In this document: positions 39,105 to 51,778 of the stretch, in pieces
Layout of the letters: every line of letters begins with the position of its first letter
How positions within the stretch are numbered: the stretch's first letter is position 1
NCBI RefSeq assembly: GCF_000188055.2
Contig: NZ_AEUZ02000001.1
Span: 820,001 to 884,000 of the forward strand
Reading direction: 5' to 3'
DNA: 64,000 bases
Source of the DNA: Streptococcus urinalis 2285-97
Lineage (GTDB): Bacteria; Bacillota; Bacilli; Lactobacillales; Streptococcaceae
Notes under the pieces: model-generated
What the model saw: the letters and a program-made list of their open reading frames with translations, nothing else
The model's database searches: none
Told to the model about the DNA's origin: nothing
Made by a program: the position numbers and the translations under genes

Positions 39105-40528
39105 AAATACTCTTTGTCGCTGCAGAAGGAGCACCATTTGCAAAAACTGGAGGTTTAGGCGATGTCATTGGTGCACTTCCAAAAAATTTAGTAAAACATG
39201 GTCATGATGTTTCAGTTATACTACCTTATTATGATATGATTGAAGCCAAATTTGGTTCACAAGTAGAGGATCTTTTCTATTTTTATACTAATGTGGGTTG
39301 GCGTCATCAATATGTCGGTATAAAAAAAATAAAAAAAGATGGTGTCAATTTCTATTTTATTGATAATCAATATTACTTTTTTAGAGGTCATTTATATGGT
39401 GATTTTGATGACGGTGAAAGATTTGCCTTCTTTCAATTAGCAGCACTAGAAGCCATGGAAAAAATTGACTTTATTCCCGATGTACTACATGTACATGATT
39501 ATCATACTGCAATGATTCCATTCTTGTTAAAGGAAAAATACCATTGGGTTCAAGCTTATCAAAATATAAAAACTGTTTTTACAATTCATAATATCGAATT
39601 TCAAGGTCAATTTGACCCTTCGATGTTGGGGGACTTGTTTGGTGTCGGTTTTGAGAGGTATGCCGATGGAACCTTAAGATGGCATGACTGCTTAAATTGG
39701 ATGAAGTCAGCAGTATTGTATGCTGATAGAGTAACAACCGTCTCTCCTAGCTATGCTGAAGAAATAAAAACGGCTGCATTTGGTAAGGGTTTAGACCAGA
39801 TCATGCGAATGGAATCTGGAAAACTATCCGGTATTGTTAACGGTATTGATACTGACCTGTTTAACCCAAAAACTGATGAACAGCTTGATTATCACTTTGC
39901 CTTTAATGATATGGAAGGCAAAGTACCTAATAAAAAAGCTCTTCAAGAAAAATTAGGATTACCAGTCTCTGAAACAGTACCCATGATTGGTATTGTCTCA
40001 CGATTGACAGATCAAAAAGGCTTTGATTTAGTCGTAGATGAATTAGACTATTTACTACAAAAAGATATACAGATTGTCTTATTAGGAACAGGATACCAAG
40101 ACTATGAAGCTACATTTTCTTGGTTTGCTAGTCAATATCCGCATAAATTATCTGCCAATATTACATTTGATCTTAAATTAGCTCAAGAGATTTATGCATC
40201 TTCTGATTTGTTTTTAATGCCAAGTGCATTTGAACCATGTGGGTTATCTCAAATGATGGCTATGCGTTATGGTTCTTTACCTATTGTTCATGAAGTTGGT
40301 GGTTTAAAAGATACTGTCATTGCTTATAATGAGTTTGATGGATCTGGTACTGGATTTAGTTTTAATACTTTCTCTGGATTTTGGATGACAAAAACAATTG
40401 AAAAAGCTCTTGAATGTTATCAAAACAAATCCATTTGGCAATCGTTACAATTACAAGCTATGACTAAAGATTTTTCTTGGGAAACAGCAAGTAGAGCTTA
40501 TGTAGCTCTATATCAAACATTAAAGTGA
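39101..40528 (+). CDS. glgA: Glycogen synthase (ADP-glucose type)
   Basis: The 475-residue GT5 enzyme extends alpha-1,4-glucan from ADP-glucose. Seen: the N-terminal [14 protein letters not shown] loop, [23 protein letters not shown], and the C-terminal [14 protein letters not shown]. It overlaps the glgD stop by 4 bases and is the last gene of the operon. A glycogen phosphorylase gene does not follow, unlike in some related operons. Confidence 0.95.
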   Translation: MKILFVAAEGAPFAKTGGLGDVIGALPKNLVKHGHDVSVILPYYDMIEAKFGSQVEDLFYFYTNVGWRHQYVGIKKIKKDGVNFYFIDNQYYFFRGHLYGDFDDGERFAFFQLAALEAMEKIDFIPDVLHVHDYHTAMIPFLLKEKYHWVQAYQNIKTVFTIHNIEFQGQFDPSMLGDLFGVGFERYADGTLRWHDCLNWMKSAVLYADRVTTVSPSYAEEIKTAAFGKGLDQIMRMESGKLSGIVNGIDTDLFNPKTDEQLDYHFAFNDMEGKVPNKKALQEKLGLPVSETVPMIGIVSRLTDQKGFDLVVDELDYLLQKDIQIVLLGTGYQDYEATFSWFASQYPHKLSANITFDLKLAQEIYASSDLFLMPSAFEPCGLSQMMAMRYGSLPIVHEVGGLKDTVIAYNEFDGSGTGFSFNTFSGFWMTKTIEKALECYQNKSIWQSLQLQAMTKDFSWETASRAYVALYQTLK

Positions 40529-40572
40529 CATCAATAGTTTATATATGAATATTTTCTTGAAATTCACAGAAA

Positions 40573-40598
40573 AAAGGCTCACAACTTGTGAGTCTTTT
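40573..40598 (+). terminator. Terminator of the glycogen operon
   Basis: AAAGGCTCAC (40573-40582) pairs with GTGAGTCTTT (40588-40597, one G-U), then TTTT overlap. Confidence 0.8.
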
Positions 40599-40652
40599 AA
40601 AATGTCAAAGCTAATTAACATGATTGGTTAGTAAAGGTTAAAAAAGGTAAAA

Positions 40653-40666
40653 TGAAAACGTCAACA
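40653..40666 (+). promoter_or_regulatory. cre-like CcpA site upstream of the ATP synthase promoter
   Basis: TGAAAACGTCAACA agrees with the catabolite-response consensus TGWAANCGNTNWCA at every defined base except one. It ends 14 bases before the -35 box, the place where CcpA usually activates rather than blocks. Confidence 0.5.
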
Positions 40667-40680
40667 AAATTTAAAATTCG

Positions 40681-40709
40681 TTGACTTTCAAATAAAATAG
40701 GACTACTAT
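40681..40709 (+). promoter_or_regulatory. Promoter of the ATP synthase operon
   Basis: TTGACT (40681-40686) and TACTAT (40704-40709) with a 17-bp spacer; AAAGGAG precedes atpE. Confidence 0.75.
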
Positions 40710-40743
40710 AGTAAAGTAAATTTTAATAAAGGAGAATTCAATC

Positions 40744-40944
40744 ATGAATTTAGCTATTTTAGCACTTGGTATCGCCGTTCTTGGTGTAAGTATCGGTGAA
40801 GGCATTTTAGTTGCAAATATTGCAAAATCTGCAGCACGTCAACCAGAAATGTATAGTAAATTACAAACTCTCATGATCATGGGTGTTGCGTTTATGGAAG
40901 GTACTTTCTTCGTCCTACTTGCTTCAACATTCTTTGTAAAATAA
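40744..40944 (+). CDS. atpE: ATP synthase F0 subunit c
   Basis: The 66-residue proteolipid has two membrane helices and a polar loop (ARQPEM). Its proton-binding glutamate lies in the second helix (FMEGTFFVLL). The c ring turns as protons pass. Streptococcal c subunits are shorter than most, as here. It is first in the operon, again a streptococcal trait. The enzyme mainly pumps protons out for acid tolerance in these fermenters. Confidence 0.95.
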   Translation: MNLAILALGIAVLGVSIGEGILVANIAKSAARQPEMYSKLQTLMIMGVAFMEGTFFVLLASTFFVK

Positions 40945-40977
40945 TTAGCAATTGCATTGAAGTAAGGAGGGATTCAG

Positions 40978-41691
40978 TTGGAAACTACACAAAATCCAAC
41001 GGTACAACTCTTTGGAATTCACTTTGACTTGACAATTTTAACCATGTCGTTACTGACTGTTTTAATTGTTTTTGCTTTTATTTTTTGGGCTACTCGTCAA
41101 ATGACTATCAAACCTAAAGGAAAACAAAATGTTATTGAGTGGTTTTTTGAGTTTGTACAAGGTATTATAAAACCTAATTTAGGTAAATATACAAGTAACT
41201 ATAGTCTTCTTGCTTTTACCCTTTTCTTTTTCGTATTAGTTGCTAATAATGTTGGTTTAATGACAAAACTTGAAGCTAATGAATATAATTTTTGGACATC
41301 ACCGACTGCCAATGCTGCTGTTGACTTTGGTCTTGCATTAATGGTAGCCATCATATCACATGTTGAGGGTGTTCGGAAATCAGGCTGGAAAGAATACTTT
41401 AAAGAGTATGTTTCTCCAACACCTGCAATGTTACCAATGAATATTTTGGAAGAAATAACAAATGTTGTTTCATTGTCACTACGGTTGTTTGGTAATATTT
41501 TTGCCGGTGAAATTGTGTTGAACCTCTTGGTTCAATTTTCTCATCTTAATATTTTTGTAGCTCCTGTTGCATTTATACTTAATATGATTTGGACAGCATT
41601 TTCAATCTTTATTTCATCAATCCAAGCTTATGTTTTTGTAATGTTAACATCAACATATATAGGGAAAAAAGTTAATCATGAAGAAGAATAA
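40978..41691 (+). CDS. atpB: ATP synthase F0 subunit a
   Basis: The 237-residue membrane protein carries five or six helices and the essential arginine in [14 protein letters not shown]. With the c ring it forms the proton channel. The start is TTG 40978, placed 7 bases after GGAGG; the start [11 protein letters not shown] matches streptococcal homologues. Confidence 0.95.
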   Translation: METTQNPTVQLFGIHFDLTILTMSLLTVLIVFAFIFWATRQMTIKPKGKQNVIEWFFEFVQGIIKPNLGKYTSNYSLLAFTLFFFVLVANNVGLMTKLEANEYNFWTSPTANAAVDFGLALMVAIISHVEGVRKSGWKEYFKEYVSPTPAMLPMNILEEITNVVSLSLRLFGNIFAGEIVLNLLVQFSHLNIFVAPVAFILNMIWTAFSIFISSIQAYVFVMLTSTYIGKKVNHEEE

Positions 41692-41709
41692 GAAAGGAGT
41701 GAAGAACTA

Positions 41710-42207
41710 ATGTCGTTACTTATTAACAGTTCAAGCTTAGGTAATATCATTATCGTAACTGGCTCTTTTATTCTTTTACTTGTTCTCATTAAAGTATTTG
41801 CATGGGAACAAATGACAGGAATTTTTGCAGCACGTGAAACAAAAATTGCGTCTGATATTGATAATGCTGAGAAAGCTAGAAAATCTGCAGAAGACTTAGA
41901 AGCTAAACGTCAAGTTGAATTATCATCTGCTAAAGATGAAGCAAATCAAATTATTGATAATGCTAAGCAAATTGGTCAAGCAAAAGGTGATCAAATGATT
42001 ACTGATGCTAAAGATGAGATAGGACGTTTAAAAGCTAAGGCAAATCAAGATATTGAACAAAGTAAAACTGAAGCTCTTTCAAGTGTAAAAGGGGAAGTTG
42101 CTGATTTAACAGTTTTATTAGCTGAAAAAATTATGTCAACTAATCTTGATAAAGAAGCACAATCTAACTTAATTGACAATTACATTGATAAGTTAGGAGA
42201 AGCTTAA
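41710..42207 (+). CDS. atpF: ATP synthase F0 subunit b
   Basis: The 165-residue protein has one N-terminal membrane segment and a long charged coiled coil (about 40-150) that forms the outer stalk holding F1. AAAGGAGTG precedes the ATG. It shares one base with atpH. Confidence 0.95.
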   Translation: MSLLINSSSLGNIIIVTGSFILLLVLIKVFAWEQMTGIFAARETKIASDIDNAEKARKSAEDLEAKRQVELSSAKDEANQIIDNAKQIGQAKGDQMITDAKDEIGRLKAKANQDIEQSKTEALSSVKGEVADLTVLLAEKIMSTNLDKEAQSNLIDNYIDKLGEA

Positions 42208-42743
42208 TGGATAAAAAAACACAAGCTCTTGTTGAGCAATATGCAAAGAGTCTTGTTGAAGTTGCAGTTGAACATAACTGTGTATCCGAGCTTAAGTCAG
42301 AAGTAACTGAGTTAATTTCTGTTTTTGAGACAACTGAACTTGATCAACAATTATCAAGTTTAGCAATTTCACATGACAATAAAGAAAAATTAGTTAGATT
42401 ACTTCAAGAGTCTTGTTCTAGATTTATGAACAATTTTCTTGAGGTTATTTTACAAAATGAGCGTGAAGCATATCTCTATCAAATTCTGAAGTTAAGTTTG
42501 ACTTTATTTGCAGAAGTAACCAAATCTTTTGATGTTAAAGTGACTACAGCTGTTCCCCTTAATGAGGATCAGAAATCTCGATTATTAAAAGTTGTGGCTC
42601 AAAAGTTCAACTTTAAATCGAATTATTTGATTGAAGAAATTGATCCTTCAATAATTGGTGGATTTGTGTTGTCAGCAAATAATCAAATTATTGATACAAG
42701 CATTCGCACTCAATTACAACAATTAAAAACAAATTTAAAATAG
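42207..42743 (+). CDS. atpH: ATP synthase F1 subunit delta
   Basis: The 178-residue protein joins the b stalk to the top of F1. It shows the family end IDPSIIGGFVLSANNQIIDTSIRTQLQQL (partly). Start ATG overlaps the last base of the atpF stop. Confidence 0.93.
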   Translation: MDKKTQALVEQYAKSLVEVAVEHNCVSELKSEVTELISVFETTELDQQLSSLAISHDNKEKLVRLLQESCSRFMNNFLEVILQNEREAYLYQILKLSLTLFAEVTKSFDVKVTTAVPLNEDQKSRLLKVVAQKFNFKSNYLIEEIDPSIIGGFVLSANNQIIDTSIRTQLQQLKTNLK

Positions 42744-42755
42744 AAAGTGGTGTGA

Positions 42756-44264
<1,509 letters not shown>

Positions 44265-44281
44265 CAAAGGAGGATACTAAT

Positions 44282-45157
44282 ATGGTAGGCTCCCTAAGTG
44301 AAATTAAAGGAAAAATCCTTTCAACAGAAAAAACAAGTAAAATAACAAGTGCTATGCGTATGGTTTCATCAGCAAAACTAGTGAAATCTGAGCAATCAGC
44401 ACGTGACTTTCAAACTTATGCTTCTAAAATTCGTCAAATTACTACAGACTTGTTAGAATCTGAATTAACACAAGGCTCTGATAATCCAATGTTGGCTTCA
44501 AGACCAGTGAAGAAAACTGGTTATATTGTCATCACTTCTGATAAAGGATTAGTAGGAGGCTATAATTCAAAGATTTTGAAGGCTGTCATGGATATGATTG
44601 ATGAATATCATAGTAGTGAGGACTACGCTATCATTTCAATAGGTGGGGTTGGTTCTGACTTTTTCAAAGCACGTCATATTAATGTTGCTTATGAATTACG
44701 TGGATTAGAAGATCAACCTAGTTTTGAGCAAGTTGGTCAAATTATTTTACAATCTGTTGAAATGTATAAAAATGAATTATTTGATGAGCTATATGTCTGT
44801 TATAACCATCATGTAAATAGCATTACAAGTCAAGTTCGTGTTCAACAAATGCTTCCAATTACTGAATTAGATGCTAATGAAGCTTCTGATGAAGGCGTGA
44901 CAGGATTTGAATTAGAGCCAAATCGTGATCAAATCCTTGAACAACTTTTACCTCAGTATACAGAAAGCTTAATCTATGGAGCTATTATTGATGCAAAAAC
45001 TGCTGAACACGCTGCGGGTATGACAGCAATGCAAACAGCTACTGACAATGCCAAAAATGTTATCAATGATTTAACAATCCAGTATAACCGTGCGCGTCAA
45101 GCTGCCATTACGCAAGAAATTACCGAAATTGTTGCTGGTGCCAATGCGCTAGAATAA
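44282..45157 (+). CDS. atpG: ATP synthase F1 subunit gamma
   Basis: The 291-residue central stalk has long N- and C-terminal helices ([14 protein letters not shown] and [22 protein letters not shown], partly) that form the rotor coiled coil. AAAGGAGG precedes ATG 44282. Confidence 0.96.
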   Translation: MVGSLSEIKGKILSTEKTSKITSAMRMVSSAKLVKSEQSARDFQTYASKIRQITTDLLESELTQGSDNPMLASRPVKKTGYIVITSDKGLVGGYNSKILKAVMDMIDEYHSSEDYAIISIGGVGSDFFKARHINVAYELRGLEDQPSFEQVGQIILQSVEMYKNELFDELYVCYNHHVNSITSQVRVQQMLPITELDANEASDEGVTGFELEPNRDQILEQLLPQYTESLIYGAIIDAKTAEHAAGMTAMQTATDNAKNVINDLTIQYNRARQAAITQEITEIVAGANALE

Positions 45158-45180
45158 TAAAGTAACTTGATAAAAAATAA

Positions 45181-46608
<1,428 letters not shown>

Positions 46609-46620
46609 TGAGGTGATATC

Positions 46621-47037
46621 ATGACCTATATGACTGTTCAGGTGGTAACTCCTGATGGTATCAGATATGACCACCATGCTAATTTTATTTCAATACGGAC
46701 ACCAGATGGCGAAATGGGAATTTTACCAGATCATATCAATACGATAGCACCTCTTGATGTTCACGAAATGAAGATTCGACGTGTTGATGATGATAATCAT
46801 GTGGATTGGGTTGCTATAAATGGTGGAATTCTTGAAGTTAAAGATAATTTGGTTACCATTGTAGCTGATTCTGCTGAAAGGGAACGTGATATTGACGTTT
46901 CTAGAGCAGAGCGCGCTAAACAACGAGCTGAAAGAGCTATTCAAGAAGCTGAAACGAAACACAATATTGATGAAGTAAAACGAGCAAAAGTTGCTTTACA
47001 AAGAGCTATTAATCGTATTAGTGTTGGAACAAAATAG
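46621..47037 (+). CDS. atpC: ATP synthase F1 subunit epsilon
   Basis: The 138-residue protein has the N-terminal beta domain ([23 protein letters not shown]) and a C-terminal pair of helices ([17 protein letters not shown]). It brakes ATP hydrolysis and closes the operon before a terminator. Confidence 0.95.
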   Translation: MTYMTVQVVTPDGIRYDHHANFISIRTPDGEMGILPDHINTIAPLDVHEMKIRRVDDDNHVDWVAINGGILEVKDNLVTIVADSAERERDIDVSRAERAKQRAERAIQEAETKHNIDEVKRAKVALQRAINRISVGTK

Positions 47038-47042
47038 ATGAT

Positions 47043-47068
47043 AAAAAAAGAGGGGAACCTCTTTTTTT
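47043..47068 (+). terminator. Terminator of the ATP synthase operon
   Basis: An A-run plus GAGG pairs with CCTC plus a T-run around the loop GGAA. Confidence 0.88.
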
Positions 47069-47089
47069 ATTTTATGACAAAATAGAATT

Positions 47090-47105
47090 TGTTATAATGG
47101 CATTA
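47090..47105 (+). promoter_or_regulatory. Extended -10 giving a leaderless start for the DUF1146 gene
   Basis: TGTTATAAT (TATAAT 47093-47098) ends 6 nt before ATG 47105; no ribosome site is present. Confidence 0.65.
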
Positions 47106-47329
47106 TGAAAGATTTTACACCATTAGTTACCCTTCTAAGTCATTTAGGATTTATTTGGATTAGTCATAATTTATTAATTTCTCTTGTCAATTGGAATAGG
47201 ATTATCAAAGAAACTCCTGATAACGCGAAGCAAATTAGACTCTTAATTGTTTTTATTAGTATTGCCATTGGTTATTCAGTTAGTCATTTCTTCCTTGAAT
47301 GTTTCCAATTAACTCAGATTTTTTATTAG
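47105..47329 (+). CDS. DUF1146/YwzB-family membrane protein
   Basis: The 74-residue protein has two membrane segments (about 7-28 and 46-66) joined by a charged loop (NWNRIIKETPDNAKQIR). This is the DUF1146 layout, and members often lie between the ATP synthase operon and murA in Firmicutes. Function is unknown. The start codon is unusual in lying 6 nt past the -10 box. Confidence 0.8.
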   Translation: MKDFTPLVTLLSHLGFIWISHNLLISLVNWNRIIKETPDNAKQIRLLIVFISIAIGYSVSHFFLECFQLTQIFY

Positions 47330-47360
47330 GATATCTGATAAGGTAATATCCTTAAAACTG

Positions 47361-47369
47361 TGATATAAT
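47361..47369 (+). promoter_or_regulatory. Extended -10 promoter of murA
   Basis: TGATATAAT with TATAAT at 47364-47369, followed by TTGGAGAA before GTG 47401. Confidence 0.65.
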
Positions 47370-47400
47370 CATAGTATTACTTAAGATATTGGAGAAAATT

Positions 47401-48672
47401 GTGGATAAATTTATTATTGAAGGTGGCCAAACGCGTCTTGAGGGGGACGTTGTTATTGAAGGTGCCAAAAATGCTGTTTTACCGTTATTAGCAGCAACGA
47501 TTTTACCTAAAAATGGTAAAAGTGTCTTAAAAAATGTTCCAATTTTATTAGATGTTTTTACCATGAACAATGTGGTTAGAGGCTTAGATATTGAAGTTGA
47601 TTTTGATCAAGATAATAATCAAGTAACAGTAGATGCTTCTAAACCAATAAAAGATATTGCACCTTATGAATATGTCAGCCAGATGAGAGCTTCGATTGTC
47701 GTGTTAGGGCCTATCTTAGCCCGTAATGGACATGCCAAAGTTTCTATGCCAGGTGGATGTACAATTGGAAGTAGACCCATTGATCTTCATCTAAAAGGGT
47801 TAGAAGCAATGGGAGCTAAAATCAGTCAAAGTGGTGGGGACATTACTGCAACTGCTGAACACTTAAAAGGTGCTAAGATTTATATGGATTTTCCATCAGT
47901 TGGAGCAACTCAAAATCTTATGATGGCTGCAACACTTGCTGATGGTATGACAACTATTGAGAACGCAGCTAGAGAACCTGAAATTGTTGATTTAGCTCAG
48001 TTTCTAAATAAGATGGGAGCTGATGTCAGAGGTGCTGGTACTGAAACATTAACTATTTATGGCGTTAGTGAACTTAAAGGTGCAGAACATGATGTCGTAC
48101 AAGATAGAATTGAAGCTGGTACCTTTATGGTTGCTGCTGCAATGACATCTGGTAATGTATTAATTAAAGATGCTGTTTGGGAACATAATAGACCATTAAT
48201 TTCTAAGTTACTAGAAATGGGTGTTTCAGTAACAGAAGAAGACAAGGGTATTCGTGTTCAATCTGATGTTAGTCAGTTAAAACCTGTCTTAGTTAAGACT
48301 TTACCACATCCTGGTTTTCCAACTGATATGCAAGCTCAATTTACAGCATTGATGGCAGTCGTAAATGGTGAATCAACGATGATTGAAACGGTCTTCGAAA
48401 ATCGTTTCCAACATTTAGAAGAGATGAGAAGAATGGGTCTTCAAACTGAAATCTTACGTGAAACAGCTATTATCCATGGTGGTAAAGAACTTCAGGGTGC
48501 CCCAGTTATGTCTACAGATTTACGTGCAAGTGCCGCTTTAATTTTGACAGGAATGGTTGCCAATGGTGAAACTGTCGTTGGTAAATTAAGTCATCTGGAT
48601 CGTGGTTATTATCATTTTCATCATAAATTAGCATCATTAGGTGCTTCGATCAAACGCTTTAGTGAGGATTAA
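47401..48672 (+). CDS. murA: UDP-N-acetylglucosamine 1-carboxyvinyltransferase
   Basis: The 423-residue enzyme adds enolpyruvate to UDP-GlcNAc, the first step of peptidoglycan synthesis, and is the fosfomycin target. The reactive cysteine is in [15 protein letters not shown]. Also seen are the start [14 protein letters not shown] and [12 protein letters not shown] 47401 after GGAGAA matches streptococcal starts; the upstream TTG at 47389 is unlikely. epuA follows after one base. Confidence 0.95.
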   Translation: MDKFIIEGGQTRLEGDVVIEGAKNAVLPLLAATILPKNGKSVLKNVPILLDVFTMNNVVRGLDIEVDFDQDNNQVTVDASKPIKDIAPYEYVSQMRASIVVLGPILARNGHAKVSMPGGCTIGSRPIDLHLKGLEAMGAKISQSGGDITATAEHLKGAKIYMDFPSVGATQNLMMAATLADGMTTIENAAREPEIVDLAQFLNKMGADVRGAGTETLTIYGVSELKGAEHDVVQDRIEAGTFMVAAAMTSGNVLIKDAVWEHNRPLISKLLEMGVSVTEEDKGIRVQSDVSQLKPVLVKTLPHPGFPTDMQAQFTALMAVVNGESTMIETVFENRFQHLEEMRRMGLQTEILRETAIIHGGKELQGAPVMSTDLRASAALILTGMVANGETVVGKLSHLDRGYYHFHHKLASLGASIKRFSED

Positions 48673-48673
48673 G

Positions 48674-48862
48674 ATGTCAAGTGGTTGGAAATATGTCACA
48701 AAACAACTATTACTTATTTTATTTATTGTGGTAATGTGTTTAATCTTTTTAGCAGTAGGTTTAGTTCTAGGTTATAGTGTAATGGGAGACGGATCGCATC
48801 CACTAGCAATCTTATCACCTGATAAGTGGCATTCTATCATTAGTAAATTTAGTGGAAAGTAG
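48674..48862 (+). CDS. epuA: EpuA-like small membrane protein
   Basis: The 62-residue protein has one membrane segment (about 10-35) and a short outer tail ending DKWHSIISKF. A gene of this kind stands between murA and endA in pneumococcus (EpuA), often labelled RNA polymerase subunit beta-related by family name. ATG 48674 follows the murA stop (TAA 48670-48672) by one base. Its stop codon lies in a terminator hairpin. Confidence 0.8.
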   Translation: MSSGWKYVTKQLLLILFIVVMCLIFLAVGLVLGYSVMGDGSHPLAILSPDKWHSIISKFSGK

Positions 48863-48878
48863 GGTAAACCTACTTTTT
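48856..48878 (+). terminator. Terminator between epuA and endA
   Basis: AAAGTAGG (48856-48863) pairs with CCTACTTT (48869-48876), then TTA. It is short, so endA may depend on readthrough. Confidence 0.7.
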
Positions 48879-48900
48879 ATTTCAACAAAAAGTGAGTAAA

Positions 48901-49773
48901 ATGGCTTTTAATAAAAAACAACAAAAATCTATCATATCATTAATTGTTGTTATCGTTTCAGTAATTTTTATTGTCTTATCAAATGGTAACACCAATTCTA
49001 ATAACTCAACTTTAACACAAATCTTATCATCTTATTTAGGTTTTAATCAGAGTCATTACAAACAAAATAATTCTTCAAGTCAAGAAGATACTCCAAGTCA
49101 AGCATTAGCTGAATCTGTCTTAACTAGCTCTGTTAAGCAATCACTTGGTAAAAACATTAAATGGAATGGCTATGGAGCATTTATTATTAATAATAATCAA
49201 ACAGACTTGAATGCAAGTGTTTCAAGTCAACCTTATGCAGAAAACAAAACAAAAGTTGTTAATCATCAGATTGTCCCAACTGTTGCCAATGCATTACTTT
49301 CAAGAGCGACAAGACAATACAGAAATCGTTATGAAACAGAATCAAGACGAAGTAACTGGAAACCTGCAGGTTGGCATCAGGTTTATAACTTAAAAGGAGA
49401 ATATGATCATGCTGTAGATAGAGGTCATCTCATAGGTTATGCACTTGTTGGAAATCTAAAAGGATTTGATGCTTCTATGACAAATGTTAATAATATTGCA
49501 ACACAACTAGCTTGGGCAAACCAATCAAATAATCGCTATTCAACTGGTCAAAATTATTACGAAAGTATGGTTAGACGAGCACTTGATAGCAACAAACGAG
49601 TTCGTTACAGAGTGACTTTAATTTATGATGGCGATAATATATTGTCAAGTGGCTCTCATATAGAAGCTAAATCAGATGATGGTTCTTTGGAATTTAATGT
49701 GTTTGTTCCAAATGTTCAACCCGGTCTATCGGTTGATTACGCAACTGGTTACATTAAAGCTAATCATTCTTAA
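48901..49773 (+). CDS. endA: EndA-like membrane-anchored DNA/RNA non-specific nuclease
   Basis: The 290-residue protein has an N-terminal membrane anchor (about 10-30), a Ser/Gln-rich linker, and the NUC1 nuclease domain: ALAESVL, WNGYGAF, then the active-site DRGH (D173, H176), and the metal-binding asparagines near [12 protein letters not shown]. Pneumococcal EndA degrades one strand during DNA uptake and also breaks neutrophil traps. The start could also be GTG 48892. It follows murA-epuA as in pneumococcus. Confidence 0.9.
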   Translation: MAFNKKQQKSIISLIVVIVSVIFIVLSNGNTNSNNSTLTQILSSYLGFNQSHYKQNNSSSQEDTPSQALAESVLTSSVKQSLGKNIKWNGYGAFIINNNQTDLNASVSSQPYAENKTKVVNHQIVPTVANALLSRATRQYRNRYETESRRSNWKPAGWHQVYNLKGEYDHAVDRGHLIGYALVGNLKGFDASMTNVNNIATQLAWANQSNNRYSTGQNYYESMVRRALDSNKRVRYRVTLIYDGDNILSSGSHIEAKSDDGSLEFNVFVPNVQPGLSVDYATGYIKANHS

Positions 49774-49793
49774 TTGTCAGAATCGTTAGGATA

Positions 49794-49822
49794 TTGTCAA
49801 ATAGCTTTATTTTTGATAAAAT
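49794..49822 (+). promoter_or_regulatory. Promoter of the pheS leader
   Basis: TTGTCA (49794-49799) and TAAAAT (49817-49822) with a 17-bp spacer. Confidence 0.7.
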
Positions 49823-49829
49823 AAATATA

Positions 49830-50038
49830 ATTGAATAGACTTTTATAGAGACTAGTAACATTGTAGAAACTAGACAGGGAATGAGGATTATAACTGGAAG
49901 TCCTCTTAGCGAAAACATTGTGAATTCACTCAACTAATTAAAAGAAAGTAAATTAAGATCTGAAATATCAGATAAAAAACGGATGGTACCGCGTGTCAAC
50001 GCTCCGATATTGGAGTTTTGACACGCGTTTTCTTTTTT
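49830..50038 (+). promoter_or_regulatory. T-box riboswitch (Phe) of pheS-pheT
   Basis: Stem I shows AGAGAC and AGGGAATGAGG. The specifier codon is TTC at 49925-49927 in GTGAATTCAC, matching tRNA-Phe. The T-box GGATGGTACCGCG starts at 49981; its TGGT bulge pairs with the ACCA end of uncharged tRNA. The terminator is a 10-bp stem (49990-49999 with 50018-50027) plus an inner CTCC/GGAG and a T run. Uncharged tRNA-Phe would favour the antiterminator. Confidence 0.93.
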
Positions 50039-50105
50039 AGTGATGAATTGCTCAAACGTTTTATAAAAGTTATCATCTTGATAGATGTTTTAAGAGAGGA
50101 AAAAA

Positions 50106-51152
50106 ATGGATTTACAAGCAAAATTAGAAGAGTTAAAAAAAACAACTCAGCTAAAGTTAAAAGAAATGACAGGCCCACAAGCTAAAGAACTTCAAGATTT
50201 AAAAGTTTCTGTCTTAGGGAAAAAAGGATCATTGACCGAATTGTTAAAAGGCCTTAAAGACCTTTCAGCAGATATGCGTCCAGTTGTGGGGAAACAAGTA
50301 AATGAAGTAAGAGATGTTTTGACAAATGCTTTTGAAGAACAAGCAAAGATTGTAGAAGCAGCTAAAATCAAAGCACAATTAGATTCTGAAACACTAGATG
50401 TAACATTACCAGGACGTCAACAACATCTTGGTAATCGACATGTTTTAACTCAAATCAATGAAGAAATTGAAGATATCTTTTTGGGAATGGGCTTCCAAAT
50501 TGTTGACGGTTACGAAGTAGAAAGAGATTACTATAACTTTGAGCGGATGAATTTACCAAAAGATCATCCAGCGCGTGATATGCAAGATACTTTTTACATT
50601 ACTGAAGAAATTTTGCTGAGAACACACACTAGTCCAGTTCAGGCTAGAACTTTAGATAAGCATGACTTTTCAAAAGGTTCCTTAAAAATGATTTCACCTG
50701 GTCGTGTTTTTCGTCGTGACACAGATGATGCAACACACTCTCATCAATTCCATCAAATAGAAGGTCTAGTTGTTGGTGAAAATATTTCAATGGGTGATCT
50801 AAAAGGAACACTTGAAATGATTATCAAAAAAATGTTTGGTGAAGACCGTAAAATTCGATTAAGACCTTCTTATTTTCCATTTACAGAACCATCAGTAGAA
50901 GTCGATGTTTCTTGCTTCAAATGTGGTGGAAAAGGATGTAATGTATGTAAAGGAACTGGCTGGATAGAAATCCTTGGAGCAGGTATGGTTCACCCAAGTG
51001 TTCTCGAAATGTCTGGTGTAGATTCAGAAAAATACTCTGGTTTTGCATTTGGATTAGGTCAAGAACGTATTGCTATGCTTCGTTATGGAATCAATGACAT
51101 CCGTGGTTTCTATCAAGGTGATGTCCGTTTTTCACAACAATTTAATAACTAA
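50106..51152 (+). CDS. pheS: Phenylalanyl-tRNA synthetase alpha subunit
   Basis: The 348-residue subunit has an N-terminal coiled coil that binds tRNA-Phe and a class II core: [20 protein letters not shown] (motif region), [21 protein letters not shown] and the last motif [14 protein letters not shown]. The cysteine cluster [14 protein letters not shown] is family-typical. With PheT it forms an alpha2beta2 enzyme that charges tRNA-Phe. Confidence 0.97.
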   Translation: MDLQAKLEELKKTTQLKLKEMTGPQAKELQDLKVSVLGKKGSLTELLKGLKDLSADMRPVVGKQVNEVRDVLTNAFEEQAKIVEAAKIKAQLDSETLDVTLPGRQQHLGNRHVLTQINEEIEDIFLGMGFQIVDGYEVERDYYNFERMNLPKDHPARDMQDTFYITEEILLRTHTSPVQARTLDKHDFSKGSLKMISPGRVFRRDTDDATHSHQFHQIEGLVVGENISMGDLKGTLEMIIKKMFGEDRKIRLRPSYFPFTEPSVEVDVSCFKCGGKGCNVCKGTGWIEILGAGMVHPSVLEMSGVDSEKYSGFAFGLGQERIAMLRYGINDIRGFYQGDVRFSQQFNN

Positions 51153-51239
51153 AACTTAAGAGTTAATAGTTAGTCAAAAAACGAATTTGTCATCAACTAA
51201 GTAAATAGGCAACTAATAGGTCTCAAAAGGAGATAAGAT

Positions 51240-51764
51240 ATGACACAAACTATTGAAATTGTACCTGTAAAGTTGGAAGAACTACCTCAATTAAGTGAAC
51301 TAGCTAAAGTAACTTATACTGAAACATTTGGCGATCACATGACAAAAAAACAACTAGATGATTTTTTTGAAGAATCTTATTCATTATCTGTTTTAGAAAA
51401 AGTATTAAATGATTCTGAATCGATTGTGCGTTTTTTAAAAGTCAATGGTGACATTGCTGGGTATTTAAAACTTAATTGGGGAAAATCACAGACAGAACAC
51501 GAACTAGAAGATGCATTTGAAATTCAACGAATTTACATTTTACGCCAATACCAAGGACATGGATTAGGGAATAAACTTTTTCAATATGCTATGGAAAAAG
51601 CCTATGAATCCAAAAAATCTTGGGCTTGGCTTGGTGTTTGGGAGCATAATATTAAAGCACAAGGCCTTTATCGTAAAAATGGTTTTGAGCGGTTTTCAGA
51701 GCATCATTTTATAACTGGTGATTTAGTTGAGACTGATTGGTTAATGAAAAAATCATTGAAGTAA
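51240..51764 (+). CDS. GNAT-family N-acetyltransferase
   Basis: The 174-residue protein has the GNAT pattern with the acetyl-CoA loop [14 protein letters not shown] (about 102-115) and the C-terminal [18 protein letters not shown]. The substrate is unknown. It lies between pheS and pheT, a placement found in other streptococci, and is probably on the same transcript. AAGGAG precedes ATG 51240. Confidence 0.85.
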   Translation: MTQTIEIVPVKLEELPQLSELAKVTYTETFGDHMTKKQLDDFFEESYSLSVLEKVLNDSESIVRFLKVNGDIAGYLKLNWGKSQTEHELEDAFEIQRIYILRQYQGHGLGNKLFQYAMEKAYESKKSWAWLGVWEHNIKAQGLYRKNGFERFSEHHFITGDLVETDWLMKKSLK

Positions 51765-51778
51765 AAAAGGAAAAAATA

